Origin: Succinivibrionaceae bacterium UBA3769
GTDB taxonomy: Bacteria > Pseudomonadota > Gammaproteobacteria > Enterobacterales > Succinivibrionaceae
Length of the DNA stretch: 14,453 nt
Assembly: GCA_002372325.1 (NCBI GenBank)
Contig: DFFT01000150.1
Coordinates: 1 to 14,453, forward strand
Direction of reading: 5' to 3'
The notes beneath the pieces were generated by a model. That model saw nothing but the letters and a program-made list of their open reading frames with translations, had not been told where the DNA came from and searched no databases. Made by a program: the position numbers and the translations under genes. Shown here in pieces: positions 7,282 through 14,453 of the stretch. How positions within the stretch are numbered: position 1 is the stretch's first letter; each line of letters starts with the position of its first letter.

Positions 7282-7309
7282 GCCTGAATCGGGGATTTCC
7301 CGGTTCTGC
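7282..7309 (+). promoter_or_regulatory. hairpin in the pnuC leader
   Basis: GAATCGGG at 7286-7293 pairs with CCCGGTTC at 7299-7306 (one G-U pair, loop of 5), with two further pairs at 7282-7283/7308-7309 across a small bulge. No T-tract follows, so it is not a clear terminator. It lies about 30 bases before the pnuC start and could be a leader structure; I do not see the conserved parts of a known NAD+ riboswitch. Confidence 0.3.
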
Positions 7310-7340
7310 AATGATCACGGCATCATGACGGAGGAGTAAC

Positions 7341-8042
7341 ATGGGCTTAGGATATAATCTTCACAGGGAATTTTCCGGATGGAAGACCTGGCAGGTCTTA
7401 TGGATGGTGTTTTCGGTAGTGACCATTCTCGCCATCTCTCTTTACCAGGGGGAGAGTCTTATTGGCATTCTGGCGGCGGTTTCCGGGGTTATTTGCGTCA
7501 TCCTCTGCGGTATGGGCCGGGTGTCCAGCTATATTTTCGGGACGGTAAACACGCTCCTTTACGCCTATATTGCCTATAAAGCCCGCTACTACGGCGATGT
7601 CATGCTGAACCTGCTCTATTACTTTCCCACCAATCTTCTGGGCTGGTACCTATGGAGCCGTAACCTGAATGACGCCGCCAATGCGGTCATCATGAAAAGA
7701 ATGACCTTAAAGCAGGTATGCCGGCTCTTTCTCTTCTGCGTTGTTTCCGTTACCGCCTACGGCTTTTACCTGCAGCTTATCGGCGGCAATCTTCCCTTTG
7801 CGGACAGCATGACCACCGTGCTTTCGGTAATCGCCCAGATCCTCATGATTAAGAGATTTGCCGAGCAGTGGCTTATCTGGATAGCGGTGGATATCGTGTC
7901 GGTCATTATGTGGGTCATCGCGCTTTCCGGCGAGGGCGCCAGCATTGCCGTGCTTCTCATGTGGATCGTCTTTCTGGTGAATGCCGTTATTATGTTCGTT
8001 AACTGGCTCAGGCACTCCTCCCGGGTGGTTGGCCATGGTTAA
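7341..8042 (+). CDS. pnuC: nicotinamide riboside transporter PnuC
   Basis: PnuC is an inner-membrane facilitator of the SWEET-like fold that brings nicotinamide riboside into the cell; trapping depends on phosphorylation by NadR, encoded next. The 233-residue protein has the usual length and seven or so hydrophobic segments. Family signatures are visible: WKTWQVLWMVFSV in the first segment, GMGRVSSYIFGTVNTLLYAYIAYKA with the conserved N and Y residues, YYGDVMLNLLYY, a central GWYLW, and near the C-terminus FAEQWLIWIAVDIVSVIMW, which holds the conserved Q/W and D residues of the substrate pathway. The ATG at 7341 follows a GGAGG site (GACGGAGGAGTAAC). nadR begins 60 bases after the stop and is likely co-transcribed. 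Confidence 0.93.
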   Translation: MGLGYNLHREFSGWKTWQVLWMVFSVVTILAISLYQGESLIGILAAVSGVICVILCGMGRVSSYIFGTVNTLLYAYIAYKARYYGDVMLNLLYYFPTNLLGWYLWSRNLNDAANAVIMKRMTLKQVCRLFLFCVVSVTAYGFYLQLIGGNLPFADSMTTVLSVIAQILMIKRFAEQWLIWIAVDIVSVIMWVIALSGEGASIAVLLMWIVFLVNAVIMFVNWLRHSSRVVGHG

Positions 8043-8102
8043 GGGAACCGCATAACCCGGCGGCTTGCGGCTGAGTTCTGTTTACGTCTGAAGGAAATAA
8101 CC

Positions 8103-9389
8103 ATGACTGACAAAAAGACTGTATCTCCCTGCCAATCCTCCGGAATGATGCCGGAGGGAAAGGTTCCCGGAAATCCTGAGTCCCTGAATGCCGGGGGCAA
8201 GGAGATTGTTAATCATAACCAAAGCATTAACGCTGCCGTCATGAACACTGCGGGAATTAACGGCAAACGCTATGCCACGGGCATGTACGGGGGCTGCTTT
8301 AATCCCCTGCACCTGGGGCACCTGGAATGCATTATCCGGGCGGCCGGATTCTGCCGGGAGCTTTATATCGTGGTTTCCTATAGGGAGCATCCCTCTGATA
8401 TCCCCCTGAGAGTGAAGATCCGCTGGCTGTATACCCTGACTAAGCATCTCGGTAATGTCCGCTTCATCCCGCTGCCCGACAAGGTTACCCGGAAGGAGGA
8501 TTACACCCGGGATCTCTGGGAGGCGGATGCCCGCAAAGTCCGGGCGGAGATCGGAAAGCCTCTTAATGCGGTGTTCTGCGGCAGCGACTATGATGAAAAC
8601 AGCTTCTGGCATGTCTGCTATCCCGAGGCGGAGCTTATGGTGTTTCCCCGGAGCCGCTACAGCTCCACTGCCATCAGAAACGATATCTATGGTCACTGGG
8701 ACTGGATGCCCCGGGCGGTACGGTCATATTTTGTGAAGAAGGTGCTTATTATCGGCGGGGAATCCTCCGGAAAATCCACCCTTACCGTAAACCTTGCTAA
8801 TTACTTCAATACGGTATATCTCGAAGAGACCGGCCGGGATCTTTCCATGCTGTCTGGCACTGACGCCTGGATGCTGGGGGAGGATTTCACCCGCATTCTC
8901 CTGGAGCATAAGGACAGGGAGATAAGACTTGCGGAGCAGGCCGACAAGGTGCTCTTTATTGACACTGACTGCCTCATCACCCGCTTCTTCCTGGATTTTC
9001 TCGGTGTTGGCGCTGGCGGCAGCGCGGCAGCAGAGGATACCGCCCGGAATCAGCGGCTTTCCGACGCCATTTCCGATCTGAACCGCTATGACCTCATTCT
9101 TTTTCTGGAGCCGGACGTGGAATGGGTGCAGGACGGAGACCGGAGCGAGGTGATTGCCGCCGATCGCCTGCGGTACAGCGAGATGATAAAGGAGCTTTAC
9201 CGATCCCGCGGCTTCAGGTTTCAGGTGATTTCCGGAGACTACAACAGCCGGTTTGACAAGGCGGCAGCTCTGGTTAAGGATCTTCTCGCCTTAAACAGGA
9301 GCTATCCCGGATCTTCCGGAGGTGCGGCCCGTGGCCCGGCAGCAGAAACTCCGGAAGAGCAAAGAACTTTTTTTGAGGCCGGCGAATAA
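8103..9389 (+). CDS. nadR: bifunctional NMN adenylyltransferase / nicotinamide riboside kinase NadR (no HTH domain)
   Basis: NadR converts imported nicotinamide riboside to NMN (kinase) and NMN to NAD+ (adenylyltransferase). Residues ~60-205 are the nucleotidyltransferase domain: MYGGCFNPLHLGH has the HxGH motif at H70-H73, and SSTAIR follows near residue 187. Residues ~213-405 are the kinase domain: P-loop GGESSGKST at 218-226, and an FIDTD strand further on. The start at 8103 has AAGGAA seven bases upstream, so the first ~55 residues are probably translated. They are low-complexity (Gly, Pro, Asn, Ser) and show no helix-turn-helix, so this NadR should lack the repressor function of the enterobacterial protein. 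A later ATG at 8241 (residue 47) would trim most of the tail. The C-terminal ~25 residues are also Gly/Ala/Glu-rich. The gene ends 13 bases before uvrC. Confidence 0.93.
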   Translation: MTDKKTVSPCQSSGMMPEGKVPGNPESLNAGGKEIVNHNQSINAAVMNTAGINGKRYATGMYGGCFNPLHLGHLECIIRAAGFCRELYIVVSYREHPSDIPLRVKIRWLYTLTKHLGNVRFIPLPDKVTRKEDYTRDLWEADARKVRAEIGKPLNAVFCGSDYDENSFWHVCYPEAELMVFPRSRYSSTAIRNDIYGHWDWMPRAVRSYFVKKVLIIGGESSGKSTLTVNLANYFNTVYLEETGRDLSMLSGTDAWMLGEDFTRILLEHKDREIRLAEQADKVLFIDTDCLITRFFLDFLGVGAGGSAAAEDTARNQRLSDAISDLNRYDLILFLEPDVEWVQDGDRSEVIAADRLRYSEMIKELYRSRGFRFQVISGDYNSRFDKAAALVKDLLALNRSYPGSSGGAARGPAAETPEEQRTFFEAGE

Positions 9390-9402
9390 GCGGAGGACAG
9401 CC

Positions 9403-11244
9403 ATGGCTTTTGACAGCGCCGCCTTTCTGGAGCAGGTACCGCATCAGAGCGGTGTGTACCGGATGTTCAGCAAGGACAATGTGATAATCTACATCGGAAA
9501 GGCCCGGGATCTTAAAAAGCGCCTTTCCTCTTATTTCCGGAAGGATCTTCCCAATATCAAGACCCGCAATCTGGTGGCCGCCATTCACCATATTGAATAC
9601 ACGGTGACGTTTTCCGAAACCGAAGCTCTGATCCTGGAGTGCAATCTCATCAAGGAATATCAGCCCAAATACAATATCCTCCTCCGGGATGACAAATCCT
9701 ACCCCTATATTCTCATCACTGAGGAAAAGCATCCCCGCATTGCCTGCATCCGGGGCCGCAAGGATCAGAAGGGCCGCTATTACGGCCCCTTTCCCAGTCC
9801 CGGAGCCGTCAGGGAAGCTCTTCACCTTATGGAGGTGATTTTTCCGGTTCGGCAGTGCGAGGACAGTGTCTACCGGAGCCGTTCCCGGCCCTGTCTCAGC
9901 TGGCAGATAAAGCGCTGCATGGCTCCCTGCGTTCCCGGATACTGCACCGACGAGGAGTATCAGGAGCAGGTGAAAATGGCCCGCATGTTTCTGGAGGGGA
10001 GATGTCCGGAGATCATTAATAACCTGGCCGCCCGCATGCAGGCTCTGAGCGACAGTCTCGAATTTGAAAAGGCCGCTCTGGCCCGGGATCAGCTTCTGGC
10101 TCTCCGCAAGGTGCAGGAGCAGCAGGCGGTGAGCGGAGACATTGACCGCAACATGGATGTCATCGGTTCCGCCACGGGCTTTGGCATGGCCTGCGTTCAT
10201 GTGCTTTTTATCCGGGGCGGCCGGATCTTAGGCACCCGGAGCTATTTTCCGGGACTGCGGGGCGGGGATTCCGAAGAAACGGAACGGGAGGAGGTGGTGC
10301 GGGCCTTCATGCTGCAGTTTTACCTTAATTCCAAAAGCGCCCGCACGGTTCCTGAAGAGATCGTTACCGAGTTCGCCGGGGAGGAACAGACGGAGTTTGA
10401 AAAGGCCATAGAGAGCATTGCCGGCTTTAAGGTGCGCATCACCGCAGATCCCGCCGGCGAAAGGGGGCGTTATCTAAGGCTCGCCACCGCCAATGCCGAG
10501 TCCTCCCTGAAGGCCCGGGCCGGACATGAGGAAACTCTCAGAAAGCGCACCGAGGCTCTGGAGGAGCTTCTGGGAGTTTCCGGGCTTTCCCGCATGGAGT
10601 GCTATGACATTTCCCATACCATGGGAGAAGCCGAGGTAGCCTCCTGCGTGGTATTCGGCCGGGACGGCCCGGAAACCTCCGAATACCGCCGCTACAATAT
10701 CACCGGCATAACCCCGGGGGATGACTTCGCTGCCATGCATCAGGTGCTGACCCGAAGGCTTGGCAATCTGGAGCCCGGGAAGATCCCCGATATCATGTTT
10801 ATCGACGGCGGCGCGGGACAGCTTTCTCAGGCGGAGGAGGCGGTGACCGCCGCCTTCCGGGATCGTGATGATGTTAAGCCCCCGCTCCTTATCGGGGTGG
10901 CCAAGGGCGAGGGCCGGAAGCCCGGACTGGAAACCCTGATCCGGGGCTACAGCCGGGAGGAGTATCACCTGACCCTGGACAATCCCGCTCTGCAGCTGGT
11001 GCTCCACATCAGGGATGAATCCCATCGCTTTGCCATTACCGGCCACCGCCGGAAACGGGAAAAGGCCCGGAATGTTTCCCGGCTTCAGGATATCCCGGGC
11101 ATCGGAGAAAAGCGCCGGCAGAGCCTCCTGACCCATCTCGGGGGCATGAAGGAGGTCTTCGGGGCCAGCGCCGAGGAGATCAGCAAGGTGCCGGGCATTT
11201 CCCGGAAAATGGCTCAGGAGATCTACAGCTTTCTTCATGAATAG
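9403..11244 (+). CDS. uvrC: excinuclease ABC subunit C (UvrC)
   Basis: UvrC makes both incisions in nucleotide excision repair after UvrA-UvrB locate the lesion. The 613-residue protein is full length. The GIY-YIG nuclease domain is at ~15-95 (GVY 17-19, YIG 30-32, R40, catalytic E79). The iron-sulfur cysteines are C152, C164, C172 and C176, with the 12-8-4 spacing known from E. coli UvrC. A UVR motif that binds UvrB lies near 200-235 (SLEFEKAALARDQL). The RNase H-like nuclease follows with D402 (YDISHTMGE), D440/441, D468 (MFIDGGAGQL) and H541. Two helix-hairpin-helix motifs end the protein (IPGIGEKR, VPGISRKM). The frame is open further upstream, but the ATG at 9403 has GGAGG six bases before it and begins the conserved N-terminus, whereas upstream starts overlap nadR. 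uvrC follows nadR by 13 bases and is probably translated from the same transcript. Confidence 0.96.
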   Translation: MAFDSAAFLEQVPHQSGVYRMFSKDNVIIYIGKARDLKKRLSSYFRKDLPNIKTRNLVAAIHHIEYTVTFSETEALILECNLIKEYQPKYNILLRDDKSYPYILITEEKHPRIACIRGRKDQKGRYYGPFPSPGAVREALHLMEVIFPVRQCEDSVYRSRSRPCLSWQIKRCMAPCVPGYCTDEEYQEQVKMARMFLEGRCPEIINNLAARMQALSDSLEFEKAALARDQLLALRKVQEQQAVSGDIDRNMDVIGSATGFGMACVHVLFIRGGRILGTRSYFPGLRGGDSEETEREEVVRAFMLQFYLNSKSARTVPEEIVTEFAGEEQTEFEKAIESIAGFKVRITADPAGERGRYLRLATANAESSLKARAGHEETLRKRTEALEELLGVSGLSRMECYDISHTMGEAEVASCVVFGRDGPETSEYRRYNITGITPGDDFAAMHQVLTRRLGNLEPGKIPDIMFIDGGAGQLSQAEEAVTAAFRDRDDVKPPLLIGVAKGEGRKPGLETLIRGYSREEYHLTLDNPALQLVLHIRDESHRFAITGHRRKREKARNVSRLQDIPGIGEKRRQSLLTHLGGMKEVFGASAEEISKVPGISRKMAQEIYSFLHE

Positions 11245-11511
11245 CTCTTTCCCGGTTTTGAAAATGACTGCCTCCGCCTAAATTTCGAGACACCTCCTTA
11301 CGGCACCCCTGACAGTCTGTTCTTCATATTCCTGATCCCCCTTGTCAGCTCTGGCGTACTCAGAACGGGAGAAAAACGCCGAAAACACTCTTGGCAAAAT
11401 CGATTCAGCTCAGCCTGAATAATGAGGGGCTGCCGCAAAAAAAAGGGCCGTTTCGGCCCTTCTTTCGTACTGTCAGACTTTCTTTCCTGTCACAAGCCTG
11501 ACAGCCAGCTG
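11245..11511. other. convergent intergenic region between uvrC and the RCC1 gene
   Basis: This spacer lies between two genes that end toward each other. Apart from the terminator at 11437-11461 I see no gene, repeat or promoter. No clear plus-strand terminator directly follows uvrC; the same hairpin has a weak TTCTTTC tail on the plus side and may work in both directions. Confidence 0.6.
11437..11461 (-). terminator. intrinsic terminator for the RCC1-repeat gene, possibly bidirectional
   Basis: AAGGGCCG at 11443-11450 pairs with CGGCCCTT at 11454-11461 around a TTT loop. Read on the minus strand, the stem is followed by a run of eight T (11444-11437, partly within the stem). It starts about 50 bases past the stop codon of the minus-strand RCC1 gene. 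Confidence 0.88.
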
Positions 11512-14453
11512 CTAATCAGCAAGTTCCGCGTTTACCAGTTCAGGTATTGTACCCGGTCCGAAATACGCGCCTCTCCTGCCGATGTACTGATTGTTGTAAG
11601 GTCCGCTAGCAGATCCGCCGGCATTAGCCCCCCATTCCCAGCGTCTGTAATACGGGTCAGCGGTAATAGAGCCGTTCGCATCATATTCGGTCTTGGATGA
11701 ACTGTGCCCGTCATAGATATAGGCCCAGGCCTCGACAACATCGTTGTAGCTAACCCCTTTATGAGCGTCATCCTCCGGAGCACGTCCCCTCTGTCCGAAG
11801 ATGTCGGATCCCCAGCAGTACAGACGAGCGGACTCGCTTGCCTTTTCCGCCGGAGCGACAATGCACTTGGAGTGTTTGCCCATGGAAGGAGAGAACAGAA
11901 AGTCAGGCAGACGTTCGTAATTGGTCATGTAGTACGTATCACCCGACTGGTCAAGCCAGCTGCCGCTGACTCCGGGATAGGCGGATCCGTAACGGCTGTT
12001 GCCGGAATTCATTTCAAACAGCCATCCGTAAGGATTAGCTAAATGATACCGGCTTGCGGCGCTCGGGTCTGATATGACATAACCGTCAGTTCCAATCCCG
12101 GTTTTGGCAGACTTCTCATCCTCGAAGGATCCTTCGGAAATCAGAGGGAGGGAAATGAAAGCCAAATCAGTTCCTTCTGAAGTCCATACCGGAGTAAAAC
12201 GCGAACCGCTGTCTATCTGGTTATTCTGATTGCCTACCCAGTACCACTGTTCAGCCACAGAATCTCCCACGGTGACATTGCGGGAAACGAACAGCGCCGA
12301 GTCATAAGCATCGATGCTGATCTTGCTTCCGGGATAAACCAGATTGTGGGAAACCACACCATAAAGATTCACGCTGAACTGACTTCCCACAGTGCCGTAC
12401 TCATCAGGAATGCCCTCGCTGATAACTCCCACGCAGTCAGTGTATTTGCCATTGGAAGCGCACTCATTCAGGAAATCACCATACGCTTCATGTCTTTCCA
12501 GGAGATCTTCATGATTTACAAACGGAACGGGGAGATAATTCTGGTAGGCTGACTTCTCGTCTCCCACATATACCGGGTAATTGTAGCAATTTACGCCGGC
12601 ATCGGTTTTGGTCGGATCAGAATCCCAGAATACGCAGCTTTCCGGATTTTCTCCTTTGAAAAAGGTATGCGTACCGACAAATTCCAGATACTTCGCATCC
12701 TGCAATGCCGTCACCGGAGCGCTGAACAGCGGATGGTAATCGCCGTCGCTGTCCAGAACATGGCGGTCTTTCAGGAACAGCCCTGCATTATGGTAGCCAT
12801 CACTCAGAGTATGTCCGTCCTGAACCCAGTATTTCGCATATTTCTCAGCGATTTCCGGAGTCATATACTGACGCCAGTTGTGGGTAACCAGACCGTGAGA
12901 ATCATTGCCCCAGCAGTATATGGTACTGTTATCCGTACCCTCCGAGGATGTCGTAGCGCAGAAAGCCCAGGCCCCGGCCGTTACACTCGTAACTGACTCA
13001 ACCGTATCAGGGAACTTAACCTCCACAGGATAAGGAACAGCTTTCAGAGTGATAGGAAGCGCGTCGCCAAACTGATCGGTTATAGCAGCGAATGCAGAGG
13101 TCTCATCATCGTCAAGATCCTGTCCCAGCTGTTTGGACGTGTTGTCCCCCCAGCAGAGCAGCTTGGAAACCTGCTTGTATTCATTGCCGCTGCCGGCCAC
13201 CGGAGGCTCCCTCAATACAGAAGCGCATACCGTGTTATTGGAGATTGCCAGATATTCGGCATTGTTCAGATATTCGCTGTCGCCGTTGCCGTTTTTAGCA
13301 TTCAGAACCTGAACTGCGACTGGCTCAGCACCTGAGAATTCGCCGTTGCCCAGCTGCCCGTACTTGTTAGATCCCCAGCAGTAAACTTCGCCGCCGAAGG
13401 TCACAGCGCAGGCAAACTTGCTGCCGGTCTCCACGGACAGAACATTGTTCAGCGGAGCGCCGTCCTCTTTCCTGACGGTAACCATCTTCCAGCTATAAAG
13501 ATCCTTAACAGATGCGCCGTCTTCATAGAGACTGCCTTCGGGATCCGTAAAGTACTTCGGATCGCCCAGGTTGCCCCAGGAGTTGTTGCCCCAGCAAAGC
13601 ACCCGGCGGTTTTCATTAACGCCGCATCTGAAGTCTTCACCCCGGCCTGAAGACAGCTGCACGAAGGATTTCTCCATTACACTGCTGAGATTGGCCTGGT
13701 AATCGCTGAAACTGAAGCTGTCGTCCTCCTGGCTTTTATCAATGATTTCATCAGCAGCCACATCAAGGCGCTCATTGCTCAGCGTCAGTTCCTTCATGAC
13801 TCCGTCAGCATTTAACCCGGAGCTTCCTTTCTTCAGATCCTTGGCAGATGATGGTGTCATGCCCATGCTGATGATGAGTTCGTCTGCCAGCAGGGCCTTG
13901 AGTTTATCTTTGCCAAGAGCCGCCGGAGTATCTGCTCCTCCCAGATAATCACTTTCGAGCACGCCTTTTTCAATACCAAGGTTTTTGGCAATCTGACCCA
14001 TCAGCGCGCTGTATGCGTTCTTTGTCATTTCCTCGTCTCCCGCTGCTGTGTCGGCGAGGGTTGAGAAAGGTGTTATCCGGGATATGTATTCATCGCAGAT
14101 CCCGGTTTCGCAGAGGACGCTCTTATCATTGTTCTTGTAGGTCTTCGGACTGTACATACGGGAAGTCAGTATCAGATCCTGCGTCAGAACAGATGCTGAC
14201 CAGGGGAGATAACTTTTCGCGCCCTTGCCTGCGCTGGCGATCAGCCTTATGCCGCTCTTTGCGTTAAGCTTGTCCAGCATATCAGCGGAAATGGTGATTT
14301 CGGCATATCCCGTTGCATCGGTTTTCGCCGCAGGCTCATTGTCATCGCAGGCGCGGTTGTCGTTAAAATCAACGCATACATCCGCTCCTGCTACGTAACC
14401 GGCAAGCATCTGAACTGCCAGATTATCAGGCTCGGGTTCAGGCTCGGGCTCGG
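11512..14453 (-). CDS. large RCC1-repeat surface-type protein, N-terminus beyond the window
   Basis: The frame is open to the right edge and codes for 979 visible residues; the first Met (complement of 14407-14409) is internal. It opens with an alternating Glu-Pro stretch (EPEPEPEPD), a typical spacer after a signal peptide or lipobox. Next comes a small domain (AGADVCVDFNDNRACDDNEPAAKTDATGY, ~20-48) like the 'surface-exposed Asp/Asn-rich, EP...TDxxGy' modules of bacterial lipoproteins. A helical part (~90-270) follows. RCC1-type beta-propeller repeats then show as C-WG motifs at residues 286, 358, 433, 513 and 879, each with a following N/D-x-x-G-QLG-like turn and a partner cysteine 10-20 residues upstream. 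The first four are 72-80 residues apart, longer than the usual ~50. About 360 residues without a clear repeat separate the fourth from the fifth. I infer an exported, possibly disulfide-bonded propeller with a binding role; the ligand is unknown. Confidence 0.82.
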   Translation of the reverse strand, partial: EPEPEPEPDNLAVQMLAGYVAGADVCVDFNDNRACDDNEPAAKTDATGYAEITISADMLDKLNAKSGIRLIASAGKGAKSYLPWSASVLTQDLILTSRMYSPKTYKNNDKSVLCETGICDEYISRITPFSTLADTAAGDEEMTKNAYSALMGQIAKNLGIEKGVLESDYLGGADTPAALGKDKLKALLADELIISMGMTPSSAKDLKKGSSGLNADGVMKELTLSNERLDVAADEIIDKSQEDDSFSFSDYQANLSSVMEKSFVQLSSGRGEDFRCGVNENRRVLCWGNNSWGNLGDPKYFTDPEGSLYEDGASVKDLYSWKMVTVRKEDGAPLNNVLSVETGSKFACAVTFGGEVYCWGSNKYGQLGNGEFSGAEPVAVQVLNAKNGNGDSEYLNNAEYLAISNNTVCASVLREPPVAGSGNEYKQVSKLLCWGDNTSKQLGQDLDDDETSAFAAITDQFGDALPITLKAVPYPVEVKFPDTVESVTSVTAGAWAFCATTSSEGTDNSTIYCWGNDSHGLVTHNWRQYMTPEIAEKYAKYWVQDGHTLSDGYHNAGLFLKDRHVLDSDGDYHPLFSAPVTALQDAKYLEFVGTHTFFKGENPESCVFWDSDPTKTDAGVNCYNYPVYVGDEKSAYQNYLPVPFVNHEDLLERHEAYGDFLNECASNGKYTDCVGVISEGIPDEYGTVGSQFSVNLYGVVSHNLVYPGSKISIDAYDSALFVSRNVTVGDSVAEQWYWVGNQNNQIDSGSRFTPVWTSEGTDLAFISLPLISEGSFEDEKSAKTGIGTDGYVISDPSAASRYHLANPYGWLFEMNSGNSRYGSAYPGVSGSWLDQSGDTYYMTNYERLPDFLFSPSMGKHSKCIVAPAEKASESARLYCWGSDIFGQRGRAPEDDAHKGVSYNDVVEAWAYIYDGHSSSKTEYDANGSITADPYYRRWEWGANAGGSASGPYNNQYIGRRGAYFGPGTIPELVNAELAD
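14418..14451 (-). repeat. Glu-Pro coding repeat (GAG/GAA-CC-C/T hexamers)
   Basis: Four Glu-Pro dipeptide units, encoded by near-identical six-base units such as GAGCCC, GAGCCT and GAACCC, are visible before the window ends, and more may lie beyond it. This gives a stiff, extended linker in the RCC1 protein. Short repeat units of this kind are prone to length change by slippage. Confidence 0.7.

Noticed and set aside
8082..8696. 204-codon minus-strand frame over the 5' half of nadR
   Set aside because: It is antisense to the NMN adenylyltransferase domain and has no motif of its own.
9322..9402. Upstream extension of uvrC by 27 codons
   Set aside because: The extension overlaps the end of nadR, has no fitting ribosome binding site and is basic and unconserved; the ATG at 9403 has GGAGG at the right distance and begins the family's N-terminus.
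9274..10200. 308-codon minus-strand frame across the nadR/uvrC junction
   Set aside because: It is antisense to conserved UvrC and NadR motifs, and its translation is low-complexity (His, Gly, Leu, Ala) without a recognisable domain.
10474..11238. 254-codon minus-strand frame inside uvrC
   Set aside because: It is antisense to the catalytic core and helix-hairpin-helix region of UvrC, with no ribosome binding site.
1..14453. tRNA or rRNA genes
   Set aside because: I saw no cloverleaf with a conserved TTCGANTC arm and no rRNA-like conserved segments on either strand.

Overview
The window looks like a piece of chromosome from a host-associated Gram-negative bacterium, probably a gammaproteobacterium; an anaerobic gut lineage such as the Succinivibrionaceae would fit, but that is inference. 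The pointers are an UvrC with the enterobacterial spacing of the four iron-sulfur cysteines, a pnuC-nadR pair, a type III secretion-like chaperone/effector pair, an AAA-ATPase-like protein of a family common in gut anaerobes, and a large surface-protein-like RCC1 gene with a Glu-Pro linker. Housekeeping genes are moderately GC-rich with strong Shine-Dalgarno sites. The gene at 6627-7250 and several intergenic stretches are clearly more AT-rich.

Layout. 1-208 (-): 5' end of an AAA-ATPase-like gene. 209-758: AT-rich spacer with a perfect 17-bp tandem repeat and a hairpin. 759-1520 (+): an amino-acid permease pseudogene, readable only by changing frame about six times. 1521-1909: spacer with a 12-bp palindrome. 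1910-2404 and 2438-5929 (+): a CesT-type secretion chaperone followed 33 bp later by an 1163-residue putative effector with a kinase-like core, closed by a terminator at 5959-5998. 5999-6626: mostly non-coding, with a 16-bp tandem repeat. 6627-7250 (+): an AT-rich gene for a small protein made of two copies of one module. 7341-11244 (+): pnuC, nadR and uvrC in one tight cluster. 11437-11461: a strong terminator reading on the minus strand. 11512-14453 (-): 3' part of a large RCC1-repeat protein that runs off the right edge.

How the genes work together. PnuC imports nicotinamide riboside, and NadR phosphorylates it and adenylates the product to NAD+. UvrC shares their transcript but acts in nucleotide excision repair. 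The chaperone is expected to hold the large effector in a secretion-competent state; no secretion apparatus genes are in the window, so the pair is an orphan locus whose machinery must lie elsewhere. The most novel item is the effector itself: a PI4K/HipA-like kinase signature in the middle, a helical segment, a proline-rich linker and a C-terminal domain I do not recognise.
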